Below are positions 8,475 through 17,407 of a stretch of 64,000 bases of DNA, in pieces. A model generated the notes under the pieces. That model saw only the letters and a program-made list of their open reading frames with translations, made no database searches and was not told the DNA's origin. Within the stretch, counting starts at the first letter, position 1, and the number at the start of each line of letters is the position of its first letter. The stretch spans positions 62,001 through 126,000 of the forward strand of contig NZ_JBJDSB010000003.1 in NCBI RefSeq assembly GCF_044987625.1, read 5' to 3'. Source of the DNA: Desulfobaculum sp044987625 (lineage in GTDB: Bacteria > Desulfobacterota > Desulfovibrionia > Desulfovibrionales > Desulfovibrionaceae). Made by a program: the position numbers and the translations under genes.

Positions 8475-9839
8475 TCAGGTGTTGCTTTTGGCCCCGGTGG
8501 CGGGGGTGCGCTTGATGATGCGCAGGTTGCGGTAGCCGTGGTCCCGCTTCAGGGTGCGCTGGAGTTGCTGCGCGCTTTGCAGTTCCATGAATTCACCGGC
8601 GGTGACGCGGTACCACTTGCCCTTGCCGCGCACCTTCACACTGGACACATGGGCGTTGTAGCCCTTGCGGATAAGCTCGCGCGCAATGCGGCGGGCCTTG
8701 CCCACGGAGCGCCATGAACAGACGTGCACCGTGTACACGGGCAGGTCGCCAAGGGGTGTGGGTTCCAGCGTGCTGTTGTCGATGCCCACGGAGTCGAGGA
8801 GGAAGTTCAGGGTGGAGTCGGCTTTGGTGACCGGGGTGCCGTCTGGGGTGTAGGAGCGCACGTCGTGGGCGCGCTGCGCGGGGGCGGCCTTTGTCGGCGT
8901 GTGCGGCGCGGACTGGGCAAAACTGCGGGCAAGGCGCGCGCGGCGCAGATTTTCGCTGGCGCGCTCGTAGTATCCGGGCTCAAGGCGGATGGCGGTTTCA
9001 AAGCAGGTGATGGCGTCGTCGTAGCGCTCCTGCATCAGGTGCACGTAGCCGAGGTTGTTGTAGGCGCCTGCGTCGCCCTCGGCGCTGCGGAAGGCCTCCA
9101 AGGCTTCGGGGTAGCGGCCCATGCGCGCAAGGGCGAGGCCCATATTATTGGAGGTGCGGCGCAGGGGCGCGCCAAGGCGCAGGGCCTTGGCAAAGGCGCG
9201 TACGGCGTCGGCTTCGCGCTCCATCATGGTGTAGGTCATGCCGAGGTTGTTCCATACGGCGGCGCTGTCTGGAGTGCTTTCGGGCGCGATGTCGAGAGCA
9301 GTGCGGAAGGCCGTGACCGCGGCGGCGAATTCGCCCCGGTAGTTGTGGATGGCCCCAAGGTGCGCGTAGGCGCGGTGCAGGGATGGATCAAGGCGCGCCG
9401 CGTGGGTGAGGCGCGCTTCGGCTTCGTCGTACAGCCCGTTTCGAAAGGAGACGATGCCCGCGCCTTCAAGGGCCTTGGCGTGGTCCGGGTCTGCACTGAG
9501 GACGGCGTTGAAGGCCTCAAGGGCGCTCTCGCTACGTCCTTGCTGGAGGAGCGCCATGCCCATGTGATAACGCGCGGGAATGCACGAGGGCGCAAGGGCG
9601 GCGGCGCGGGCGTACTGGCTGAATGCGGCTTCGCTGCGGCCTGCGGCGTCGAGGCGGCGGCCCTGGTCCACGAGGGCGAGGGCCTGCGTGGCGTTCACGG
9701 AGGATGCGGCGGACCGGACCTGTGCGTCTTGCGCGGGATGGGCGGCGCTTTGGCCCGGTGTGTGCGCGGCGCAGCCGCACAGCCCTGCAAGCAGCAGAGC
9801 CGCCGAAGCCGTCAACAGTGAAGTGGTGCGTCGAGTCAT
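8475..9839 (-). CDS. tadD: TadD-like lipoprotein: TPR array with C-terminal SPOR domain
   Basis: A 454-residue protein with a lipoprotein signal (LLLAGLCGCAAH, acylated cysteine about residue 23). At least six tetratricopeptide repeats span about 55-290 (for example AFSQYARAAALAPSCIPARYHMG, ALEAFNAVLSADPDHAKAL). The C-terminus (about 365-445, YTVHVCSWRSVGKARRIARELIRKGYNA) looks like a SPOR peptidoglycan-binding domain. TadD is the TPR lipoprotein of Tad systems, thought to help secretin or pilus assembly. A fused SPOR domain suggests direct anchoring to septal or denuded peptidoglycan, which I infer only from the domain. Confidence 0.85.
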   Translation of the reverse strand: MTRRTTSLLTASAALLLAGLCGCAAHTPGQSAAHPAQDAQVRSAASSVNATQALALVDQGRRLDAAGRSEAAFSQYARAAALAPSCIPARYHMGMALLQQGRSESALEAFNAVLSADPDHAKALEGAGIVSFRNGLYDEAEARLTHAARLDPSLHRAYAHLGAIHNYRGEFAAAVTAFRTALDIAPESTPDSAAVWNNLGMTYTMMEREADAVRAFAKALRLGAPLRRTSNNMGLALARMGRYPEALEAFRSAEGDAGAYNNLGYVHLMQERYDDAITCFETAIRLEPGYYERASENLRRARLARSFAQSAPHTPTKAAPAQRAHDVRSYTPDGTPVTKADSTLNFLLDSVGIDNSTLEPTPLGDLPVYTVHVCSWRSVGKARRIARELIRKGYNAHVSSVKVRGKGKWYRVTAGEFMELQSAQQLQRTLKRDHGYRNLRIIKRTPATGAKSNT

Positions 9840-9857
9840 ATGCCGTCTCCCTCGGTG

Positions 9858-10802
9858 TTAGAATCTGGAAAAAACCTTCATAAGCTGGATGGCAGCCGGA
9901 CCCATAATGGCGACGAACAGCGCAGGCATGATGAAGAAGACAAGAGGAAACAGAAGCTTGACCGGCATCTTGGCCGCGCGTTCTTCTGCGCGCTGGGTGC
10001 GGGTGGTGCGCAGCGCGTCGGAGTAGACGCGCAGGGTGCCCGCAATGCTGGTGCCAAAGGTGTCCGCCTGATTAATCAGCGTCACTAAGCTGTTCATGTC
10101 TTCAAGGTCCACGCGCCGGGCAAGGCTGCGCAGTGCGTCTGCACGTTTCATGCCTGCCCTCAGCTCAAGAATCAAGGTCTTGAATTCTCCGGATAAAGTT
10201 GGCGCGGCGGCGCGGAGCTCGCTCCCCACCCGCGCAAGGGCCTGATCCAGCCCCATGCCTGACTCCACGCAGACCACAAGCAGGTCCAGCGCGTCGGGCA
10301 GGGCGTGCAGAATGGCCTGCTTGCGGCGCTTTATGGCAAGGCTCAGCCAGATGTCCGGCAGGTACAGCCCCACCGCCGCGGGGACGATGGTCAGCAAAAG
10401 TGACCCACCAACGCCCTGTCCATCCAGCAGAAATTTCCCACCAAGGCCGATGAGGGCACCTGCAACCGTAGCCGCCAGCTTGGCCCCCCAGAATGCGGCG
10501 GGTGCGCCGCTGTCGGGGTAGCCGGCGCGCAGCAGCCGCAGCGCCAGCTTGGACATTTCGTCCGGGTCCGCAGGGGCAACGCGCTGGCCGAGGGTGGCGG
10601 CGGTGCGTCCCATTGTCCCCGCGAGGCGTTGGCGTAGGGGGTGCTTGGCCGCCTGCCGGCGCGGGCGTCCGCTGAGGCGTTCCTCCAGCCGCGAGAGCTT
10701 CCCGCGTGAGGACAGCGCCCCGCTGATGCCAAGGACCAACAGCAAAACGGAGACGAATCCGGCGCAGGCCGCCGTGATGGGGAGCAGAAGTGGTGCCGAC
10801 AT
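9858..10802 (-). CDS. tadC: Tad pilus inner-membrane platform protein TadC
   Basis: A 314-residue GspF/T2SSF-family protein. A membrane segment at about 8-28, a cytoplasmic segment, two central hydrophobic stretches (about 110-160), the T2SSF domain ALPDALDLLVVCVESGMGLDQALARV, and a C-terminal membrane helix (LLFPLVFFIMPALFVAIMG). It forms the platform with TadB that the TadA ATPase drives. The gene follows tadB closely on the same strand. Confidence 0.9.
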   Translation of the reverse strand: MSAPLLLPITAACAGFVSVLLLVLGISGALSSRGKLSRLEERLSGRPRRQAAKHPLRQRLAGTMGRTAATLGQRVAPADPDEMSKLALRLLRAGYPDSGAPAAFWGAKLAATVAGALIGLGGKFLLDGQGVGGSLLLTIVPAAVGLYLPDIWLSLAIKRRKQAILHALPDALDLLVVCVESGMGLDQALARVGSELRAAAPTLSGEFKTLILELRAGMKRADALRSLARRVDLEDMNSLVTLINQADTFGTSIAGTLRVYSDALRTTRTQRAEERAAKMPVKLLFPLVFFIMPALFVAIMGPAAIQLMKVFSRF

Positions 10803-10815
10803 AACCGCGCCTCCT

Positions 10816-11775
10816 TTAGACCTTGATGGCGATGAGCTTTTTCAGCACCGCCGCGCCGACGCCCATCATGATGATGGCCATGGTCATGACGGACCGGCCC
10901 TGCGGTGTTTCGTAGAGCAGGCTCATGTACTCGGGGTTGATGAGATTGATGACCAGCCCCACGCCGCCGGGCAGCGCCAGCAGAATGTAGGCCGTCAGCC
11001 GTCCCTCGGCGGAGAGCACGCGGATTTTGCCCTGTAGCTTGAAGCGCTCGCGTATCAGGCGCGAGATGCCCGCGATGATTTCCGCGAGGTTGCCGCCGGT
11101 TTCGCGCTGAATGTTCACGGAGACGATGAAGAAGCGCAGGTCCGGGCAGTCCACACGCGCGGCAAGGTTTTCAAAGGCGTCGTCCATGTCGACGCCGAAG
11201 TTGATCTCCTCCAGCGTTCTGCCGAATTCCGGCCCGATGGGCGGGGCGAATTCGTCCGCGACAAGGCGCAGGCCGTGGGTGAAGGCGTGTCCGGCCTTGA
11301 GGGCGCGGGCGACAAGGTCGAGGGCTTCGGGCAGTTGGCGCTGAAAGGCGCGCATCCGGCGGTTTTTGGCGCGGCGAATCCAAAAGAACGGGGCGTAGCC
11401 CAGTATTGTGGTGGGCACCATGTGGAAGAACATATTGTCCGACACCGCCCGCGCCAGATGAAAGCCCACCGCCGCGCCAAGAAGCGCCATGAGCAGGAGC
11501 GTGCCCACGCTGATGCGCTTGCCGGATTGGCGGATGAGGGTGTCCAGCCGCTGGGTCCACGACAGCCTGCCCAGCAGGCTGTGGAGCCACGCCACGTCCG
11601 AGAGCGAATGCTGGCGCTGGATGTCTACCTCCTGCGGGGCAAGGCGCGCCAGACGCTGCATGCGGCGGCGGGCGAGGCGTTCGCCTTCGTCACGGCGGCT
11701 GCGCAGCAGGGTGATCACGGCGCAGGCCGTGGAAAAGAGGCCTATGACGGTGGCAAGGGCGATGAGGGTATTCAT
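10816..11775 (-). CDS. tadB: Tad pilus inner-membrane platform protein TadB
   Basis: A 319-residue T2SSF-family membrane protein with an N-terminal helix (LIALATVIGLFSTACAVITLL), two central helices (about 95-135), the cytosolic LPEALDLVARALKAGHAFTHGLRLV segment and a C-terminal pair of helices. It is the partner of TadC. Its ATG overlaps the cpaF stop by four bases (ATGA), so it is translationally coupled to the ATPase gene. Confidence 0.92.
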   Translation of the reverse strand: MNTLIALATVIGLFSTACAVITLLRSRRDEGERLARRRMQRLARLAPQEVDIQRQHSLSDVAWLHSLLGRLSWTQRLDTLIRQSGKRISVGTLLLMALLGAAVGFHLARAVSDNMFFHMVPTTILGYAPFFWIRRAKNRRMRAFQRQLPEALDLVARALKAGHAFTHGLRLVADEFAPPIGPEFGRTLEEINFGVDMDDAFENLAARVDCPDLRFFIVSVNIQRETGGNLAEIIAGISRLIRERFKLQGKIRVLSAEGRLTAYILLALPGGVGLVINLINPEYMSLLYETPQGRSVMTMAIIMMGVGAAVLKKLIAIKV

Positions 11776-13295
11776 GGCGTTTCCTCCCCAACGCTGAGCA
11801 GGGTTCCGGCGCGAAAGAGGTCGGCGTCCAGTTCCACGCCGAGGGCGGACAGGCGCTGGGCGAACTTGGGGCGGATGCCCATGGACTCAAACACCCCGCG
11901 CACGCCGTGCGTGGCCGTGACCCCCGTCTGCCGGAAGCGGAAAATCTCCTGCATGGTGATGGCCGGGCCTTCCATGCCCGTAATTTCCTGCACGCTGATG
12001 AGCTTTCGCGTGCCGTCGCCAAGGCGGGTGGCCTGAATGATGACGTCGATGGCCGAGGCAATGGTGCGCTTGGTGGATTCGCCAGTCAGGTTCAGTCCGG
12101 CCATGGCGGTCATGGTTTCAATGCGCATGAGCGCGTCGCGCGGGGTGTTGGCGTGCACGGTGGTCAGGGAGCCGTCGTGGCCGGTGTTCATGGCTTGGAG
12201 CATGTCCAGCACCTCCGCGCCGCGAACCTCGCCCACGATGATGCGGTCCGGGCGCATGCGCAGGCAGTTTTTGACGAGGTCGCGCGCGGTGATTTCGCCG
12301 CGGCCCTCAAGGTTGGCCGGGCGGGTTTCCAGACGCACCACGTGGTCCTGCTTGAGCTGCAGCTCCGCCGCGTCCTCAATGGTGACGATGCGTTCATCGT
12401 GGGGCACAAAGCGCGAGAGCACGTTAAGCAGGGTGGTCTTGCCGCTGCCGGTGCCGCCGGAGATGAGAATATTCAGCCGCGCCCGCACAATGCCGCGCAG
12501 CACGTCGCCAATTTCCCGTGTGAGCGCGCTGAAGGCGATAAGGTCGTCCAGCTCCAGCGGGTCGCGCGAGAAGCGGCGGATGGAGAGGCTGGGCCCGTCG
12601 ATGGCCAGCGGCGGGATGATGGCGTTAACGCGTGAGCCGTCCTCAAGGCGGGCGTCCACCATGGGCGAGGATTCATCAATACGCCGCCCCATGCGCGAGA
12701 CAATGCGCTCGATGATTTGCCGCAGGTGGGCGTCGTCCTGAAAGCGGGTGTCCGTGCGTTCCAGCTTGCCGCGCCGCTCCACGTAGACCTGCGCGTAGCC
12801 GTTGACGAGGATGTCCGACACGGCGGGGTCCTGAAGCAGCGGCTCCAGCGGCCCAAGGCCCAGCACCTCGTGGCGCATTTCGCTGATGATGCGTTGGCGC
12901 TCGGCCATATTCAGGGGCGCTTGGCGGAAGTCCTCGGCAAGGATGCGTTCCACAAGGGCGGCGATGCGGCGGCCGAGCTCCTCCGGGTCCAGCCGCTCCA
13001 CGGCGGCAAGGTCGATGCGCTCGATAAGGCGTTCGTGGAGCTTGGCCTTGACGGTGTAATATTCATCGCCCGTGGCATCGGGGGATGCGGGGCGCATGGG
13101 ACGCTGGGCGGCGTGCTGCGCGCTGGGCGTGGGCGGGGCGCACGGCGTGACGCCGGGTGCGGGGGCCGGGCCTGTACCCGGTGCGGGCTGCGCCGCGTGC
13201 GTAGGTGTTGCCGCGCCGGGGCCGGGCGTTTGCGGGCGACGCTGCGGCGTGTTCCACGCGCCGGTGTTGCGGCTGAGGCGGTCGGTGAGGCTCAT
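11772..13295 (-). CDS. cpaF: Tad pilus assembly ATPase TadA/CpaF
   Basis: A 507-residue secretion ATPase of the VirB11/GspE superfamily. A proline- and alanine-rich N-terminal ~75 residues precede the conserved region. Walker A is GGTGSGKTTLL, Walker B region RIIVGEVRGAEVLDMLQAMNTGHDG, and the following histidine box LTTVHANTP. Hexamers hydrolyse ATP to power pilus polymerisation through TadB/TadC. The start overlaps the cpaE stop by four bases. Confidence 0.95.
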   Translation of the reverse strand: MSLTDRLSRNTGAWNTPQRRPQTPGPGAATPTHAAQPAPGTGPAPAPGVTPCAPPTPSAQHAAQRPMRPASPDATGDEYYTVKAKLHERLIERIDLAAVERLDPEELGRRIAALVERILAEDFRQAPLNMAERQRIISEMRHEVLGLGPLEPLLQDPAVSDILVNGYAQVYVERRGKLERTDTRFQDDAHLRQIIERIVSRMGRRIDESSPMVDARLEDGSRVNAIIPPLAIDGPSLSIRRFSRDPLELDDLIAFSALTREIGDVLRGIVRARLNILISGGTGSGKTTLLNVLSRFVPHDERIVTIEDAAELQLKQDHVVRLETRPANLEGRGEITARDLVKNCLRMRPDRIIVGEVRGAEVLDMLQAMNTGHDGSLTTVHANTPRDALMRIETMTAMAGLNLTGESTKRTIASAIDVIIQATRLGDGTRKLISVQEITGMEGPAITMQEIFRFRQTGVTATHGVRGVFESMGIRPKFAQRLSALGVELDADLFRAGTLLSVGEETP

Positions 13296-14518
13296 GATTC
13301 ACTCCGTGCGGCGCGCGGGGCGGGCGTCAGGCTTATGGCGCGGGTGCGCGAGACAAGGCGCGACAGAATGCCCCGCGCCGGGGCGGCCTCGGTCTGCGCG
13401 GTGTGGCCGAGGGTGGCGGCCAGCCGCGCGATGGAACGCGCCACCGGCGAGGTGGGCGCGCATTGGCGCAGGGGGCGGCCCTGATTGATGGCCGATAGCG
13501 TGGCCGCGTAGTCGTTTTCAATGCGCCAGAAGACCTTGCGCCCAAGGAGTTCTTCGGCCTCGCGCACGGAGATTTCCGCCTTGGAGAGGTGGCGGTTGAC
13601 CACAAGGCGCACCTTTCCGGCAAGGCCGGGGCGCATGGCGTCGAAGTTTTCCAGCAGCTTTCGGACATTGGCGAGGCAGGGCAGGCTGAGTACGCAGACG
13701 AGGTAGATATCGTCGGCGTGATCCATGGCGGCTACGGAGATGTCATCCAGATGGGGGTTCCCGTCCACCACGGTGACGGCGTAGTCCGCGCGCAGCCGCG
13801 CCATGAGCGCGTCCACGGCATCGGCGGAGACGGCTTCGGCGTCGTCTGGGCGGCTGGGGGAGGGCAGAATATCCAGCCCGCTGGCGTGGCGGACCATGAG
13901 GCTGGCGAGGAAGGTGGCGTCCAGCCGCGAGATGTCACGCGCGGCCTCGCCCCAGGTGTTGGCGTATTCAATGTCCAAAAACAGCGGCACCTCGCCAAGG
14001 GGAACGCGCATGTCCATAAGGGCCACGCTTTCGCCGCCACCGGCCAATTCCACGGCAAGGTTCACGGCCACGGTGGTGGCCCCCACGCCGCCCTTGCCGC
14101 CGATGACGTGGATAATGCGTCCGCCCGCGTCTTCGCCCTGCGCGGCTGTGGGCGCGGCGGTCTGGGGCGCGTCGTAGCGCTCCACAAAGCGCGAGAGCGC
14201 AGCGGCAAGGTCGTCATCGTCGCACGGGGCGGGGAGAAATTCCGACGCCCCGGCGCGCATGGCCGCAATGATGAGGTCCGGACTCTTTTCCCCGGCGGTG
14301 ACGAACACCTCGTGCACCAGCCCGGTGTAGAGCATGCGGCGGATGCGGGCGAGGTCGCTGTCGTGGTCGTCGCCCATCTCGTACAGGCAGGCCCCGCCCG
14401 AGCGCGTATCGTCCGCGCGGGTGGCGGTGAAGCGGGGGTGGCGCTCCACAAGGGCCGTGACGCGCCGCTGGGCGTCGTGGTCCCTGAGGATGATGCGTAT
14501 GGGATACATGGTCTGCAT
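13292..14518 (-). CDS. cpaE: Tad localisation protein TadZ/CpaE
   Basis: A 408-residue protein with a receiver-like N-terminal domain (about 1-125) and a ParA/MinD-type ATPase domain (about 140-370). Its deviant P-loop reads GGKGGVGATTVAVNLA: the conserved Walker lysine is alanine, a substitution found in TadZ/CpaE proteins. The family places the pilus machine at the pole. The start at 14518 has GGAG six bases upstream. Confidence 0.9.
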   Translation of the reverse strand: MQTMYPIRIILRDHDAQRRVTALVERHPRFTATRADDTRSGGACLYEMGDDHDSDLARIRRMLYTGLVHEVFVTAGEKSPDLIIAAMRAGASEFLPAPCDDDDLAAALSRFVERYDAPQTAAPTAAQGEDAGGRIIHVIGGKGGVGATTVAVNLAVELAGGGESVALMDMRVPLGEVPLFLDIEYANTWGEAARDISRLDATFLASLMVRHASGLDILPSPSRPDDAEAVSADAVDALMARLRADYAVTVVDGNPHLDDISVAAMDHADDIYLVCVLSLPCLANVRKLLENFDAMRPGLAGKVRLVVNRHLSKAEISVREAEELLGRKVFWRIENDYAATLSAINQGRPLRQCAPTSPVARSIARLAATLGHTAQTEAAPARGILSRLVSRTRAISLTPAPRAARSES

Positions 14519-14551
14519 GGCGTGCTCCGCTTGGGCTTGGGTGCGTCGTGG

Positions 14552-14821
14552 CTACGGTCCGCCGGGAGTGACGGTGCCAAGTTCCAGCGACATGGTCGCT
14601 TCGCCGGGCGCCTCCTGCGGCGTGGCGTAGCGCCGCGCCGCGTGGTCAGCGAGTGTGCCGCTCAGGCCCTCGACGGGCGTGGGCGGGGCCGGGCCGGGGG
14701 TGACCTGCTGGTACAACAGCTGCTGGTGGTAGGCCGCGCCAAGGGGCGTGGTCTTTTGGGTGGTGCAGGCCGCGCAGGTCAGGGCCGCGCACAGGGCGGT
14801 GATGGCGATGAGGCGTGTCAT
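14552..14821 (-). CDS. Small lipoprotein of the tad locus
   Basis: An 89-residue protein with a short signal ending ALTCAACTTQ, whose cysteine could be lipidated, then a proline-rich polar tail. It overlaps the end of the secretin gene by four bases (ATGA). It sits where other tad loci have the small pilotin-like CpaD/TadD-type lipoprotein, so a secretin pilot or periplasmic role is plausible. There is no sequence motif that proves this. Confidence 0.7.
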   Translation of the reverse strand: MTRLIAITALCAALTCAACTTQKTTPLGAAYHQQLLYQQVTPGPAPPTPVEGLSGTLADHAARRYATPQEAPGEATMSLELGTVTPGGP

Positions 14822-16308
14822 GGTGCGTCCTCCCGCAGGGGCAGAATGTGGCCGAATTCGCCCTCCATGCCCGAGGGCGGCGCGCCGTCGCGTCCGCCGC
14901 GGGAGCGCACGGAGGCCGGAGTGATGGACAGGGGCGCGCTGTCGTCCGTGTCGCCTTCCATCTTGCCGAGGACGAAGAATTCAAATTCATCCGGCTCCGT
15001 AAAGTGGTCCGTGGGCAGGGTTTGGCGGGCCATATCCGTTGGCTTGGCAAGGTGGGGGGTGACGATGATGACGAGTTCGCTCTCGGCCTTTTGGAACTGC
15101 TTGGAGCTAAACAGCATGCCAAGGACCGGGATGTCGCCAAGGGCGGGGTACTTGTTCACGTCCTCGCGCACGGCGTTTTGCAGCAGACCTGCGATGGCAA
15201 AGCTCTGCCCGTCGCCAAGCTCCACCACGGTCTCCGCGCGGCGCGAGGTGATGGCCGGGATGGTGAAGCCCTGAATCTGGAGGGCGTTTTGGTAGTCCAG
15301 CTCCGAGACCTCGGGCCGTACGTCAAGGCTGATGCGGCCATCGGCCAGCACGGTGGGGGTAAAGCTGAGGCCGACGCCGTAGGGCTTGTATTCAATGGCG
15401 ACGGAACCAAGGGCTTGCGGGACGGGGATGGGGATTTCGCCGCCGGCGAGGAAGCTGGCCTTCTCGCCGCCGCGGCAGACGAGGGTCGGCTCGGCCAGAA
15501 TTTTTACGAGTCCGTTTTGCTTCAGGGCCTGTAAAAAGCCCGTGATGGTGGCTTGTCCGCTGTGGAAGCGGAACATGCCATTGCGCGAGGGACTGATGCG
15601 GACCTGACCGCTGCCAAGGCCGCCGTTTTGCGCGGCGGCAGGGCCGACCACGGGCAGGGGGCCGTTTTTGTTGTCCAGCGCCCACAGGTCGTTGAGGATG
15701 GTGTAGAAGAAATCGCCATTCATGTAGTAGCTGAGGTCAATGCCCAGCTTTTCCATGACGGTGCGCGACATTTCGGCGACTTTGACCTCCAGCAGCACCT
15801 GATGCACGCCGCCGACGCGCAGCAGGTTGGTCACGCCATCCGGCGCGGGCGCAAAAGCGCGGGCGAGGTCAAGGGCGGTGGAGAGGCTTTCGGTGCTGGA
15901 GACGGTGCCGGAGAGGGTGATGCTTTCATGGGCGGCCATGACCTGAATGCCGCGCTCATTGGGCAGGATGCGGTGGAGCATCTCCTTCAGGCGGGAGAGG
16001 TCCGGCGTGACGGTAACGGTGAAGACGCGCAGGACGGCGTCGCCGCCGGCCCACAGGGTGAGTGTGGTTGCGCCGGGGGTCTTGCCGGTGACGTAGACCT
16101 GCCGGGGCGACAGAACCATCACGTCCGCAATGGCCGCATCCGCTACGGAAACGCGGGTGACCGGACGCGGCGCGTCCACGACCATGGATTGCCCGGTGGC
16201 GATGCGGACGGTACCGGGCGGATATCCTGCGGCCTGCGCTGCCGCCCCACAGGGCAGAAGGCTGGCCATCAGCAGCAGGAGAAGGATGGTGACGGGGCGC
16301 GACGGCAT
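14818..16308 (-). CDS. cpaC: Tad outer-membrane secretin CpaC/RcpA
   Basis: A 496-residue secretin. Signal peptide (about 1-26), N-terminal domain with the SVADAAIADVMVLSPRQVYVTGKTPG box, a BON-like segment (VMAAHESITLSGTVSS), then the secretin domain (about 200-440) with VEVAEM-like VKVAEMSRTVMEKLG and the terminal PVLGMLFSSKQFQKAESELVIIVTPHL. It forms the channel for the Flp pilus through the outer membrane. Confidence 0.94.
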   Translation of the reverse strand: MPSRPVTILLLLLMASLLPCGAAAQAAGYPPGTVRIATGQSMVVDAPRPVTRVSVADAAIADVMVLSPRQVYVTGKTPGATTLTLWAGGDAVLRVFTVTVTPDLSRLKEMLHRILPNERGIQVMAAHESITLSGTVSSTESLSTALDLARAFAPAPDGVTNLLRVGGVHQVLLEVKVAEMSRTVMEKLGIDLSYYMNGDFFYTILNDLWALDNKNGPLPVVGPAAAQNGGLGSGQVRISPSRNGMFRFHSGQATITGFLQALKQNGLVKILAEPTLVCRGGEKASFLAGGEIPIPVPQALGSVAIEYKPYGVGLSFTPTVLADGRISLDVRPEVSELDYQNALQIQGFTIPAITSRRAETVVELGDGQSFAIAGLLQNAVREDVNKYPALGDIPVLGMLFSSKQFQKAESELVIIVTPHLAKPTDMARQTLPTDHFTEPDEFEFFVLGKMEGDTDDSAPLSITPASVRSRGGRDGAPPSGMEGEFGHILPLREDAP

Positions 16309-16340
16309 GGCGTCTCCCTCCCTGCATGCGCGGCGATGCG

Positions 16341-16571
16341 CTACATGCTGCTTGTCACGAGGACCTCAATGCGGCGCACGGGCTGAAGGTGACCCTCCGC
16401 CACGATGGTTGCGCCATCGATTGATGTACTCGTTTGGTTCGTCTCCGCACTCATGGTGGCGCTGAGGGACGCGGTGCTGGGCGAGGACGAAGGACGAAGC
16501 GTGACGGTCGCGGCGAGGATGGCCGTGAAGATGAGCATGCCTGCAAGGATGTGTTTGGGAGCGGAGAGCAT
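16341..16571 (-). CDS. Small membrane-anchored protein of the tad locus, unknown function
   Basis: A 76-residue protein with one N-terminal hydrophobic helix (HILAGMLIFTAILAATVTL), then a serine/threonine-rich stretch and a charged tail ending RRIEVLVTSSM. It begins two bases after the cpaB stop, with GAGG upstream, so it is clearly translated with the operon. I do not recognise a family. Its place between CpaB and the secretin suggests a periplasmic accessory part. Confidence 0.65.
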   Translation of the reverse strand: MLSAPKHILAGMLIFTAILAATVTLRPSSSPSTASLSATMSAETNQTSTSIDGATIVAEGHLQPVRRIEVLVTSSM

Positions 16572-16573
16572 GA

Positions 16574-17392
16574 TTAAAACCTCAAGGTTGTGCGTGTTGT
16601 TCCTGTAATAAGCTCCACGCGCTGGCGGCGCGGGGCCGGGGCGGCCTGTTCGGGGGCCTTTGCTGTGCGCAGTGCGGCCAGCGTGCGCGGAATGTCGGTT
16701 CCGCTGGTGCGGATGTTGTCGTTGTCTGCCGGATTGCGCAGGGCAAAGTGCAGGGTGCCGCGCGTGGCGGCCAGGGCGAGGCGCTCGGCCTCATCCGGCG
16801 TCAGCTCCAGCGTGTAGGTGTCCACGGAGGCTGGATCGTCGCTTGCGGTACGTTCCCACTCGGTGCCCGACGCCAGTACGCGGATGTTTTGGAGCACCAT
16901 CTTGGTGACGGTGCGTTCGTTTCGTGAGCTGTCGTCGTCAATGGTGACGAGGACGTCTACGCGGTTGCCCGGACGGACGAATCCCGCCAGCCCAAGCACC
17001 TTGTTGCCCTTAACGCCAACGGCGCGCTTTCCGGGCGCCACAAGGGCGCTGACGCCGCCGGTCTGCACGTCCGGCGCCACAAGGCGTGATGCCGTCACGG
17101 CTTCACCGGCGGCAAGGTCCGTAAGCAGGACGCGCCCGGTCAGGGCCTCGGCGCTGTCGTATGCGCCGTCCGGGCGGTTGGCGGGCAGAAAGTCGGCGGA
17201 GCGCAGGTGCTCCGTAGTGAGGGCCGTGCCTTTGGCGAGCGGGGCGCTGGCGACGACCACGGCCACCGTGGCGGGCGCGGCGTCGGCGTTGGGGCCGGCG
17301 TTTTGGGCGCGCATCCACAAAAAGATGAGTCCCCCGGCAAAGAGCGACAGCGCAAAGGCAAGGCTCAGTTGTACGATGGTTGTCCTGTGCAT
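16574..17392 (-). CDS. cpaB: Tad pilus assembly protein CpaB/RcpC
   Basis: A 272-residue protein. An N-terminal membrane anchor (LSLAFALSLFAGGLIFLWM) precedes a SAF domain (about 40-105: VVVASAPLAKGTALTTEHL ... GRVLLTDLAAGEAVTASRL). The RcpC/CpaB domain follows (AVGVKGNKVLGLAGFVRPGNRVDVLVT). CpaB works in the periplasm with the secretin. The gene lies 15 bases after the prepilin peptidase gene. Confidence 0.92.
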   Translation of the reverse strand: MHRTTIVQLSLAFALSLFAGGLIFLWMRAQNAGPNADAAPATVAVVVASAPLAKGTALTTEHLRSADFLPANRPDGAYDSAEALTGRVLLTDLAAGEAVTASRLVAPDVQTGGVSALVAPGKRAVGVKGNKVLGLAGFVRPGNRVDVLVTIDDDSSRNERTVTKMVLQNIRVLASGTEWERTASDDPASVDTYTLELTPDEAERLALAATRGTLHFALRNPADNDNIRTSGTDIPRTLAALRTAKAPEQAAPAPRRQRVELITGTTRTTLRF

Positions 17393-17407
17393 GGCGTCCT
17401 CCCTGTC

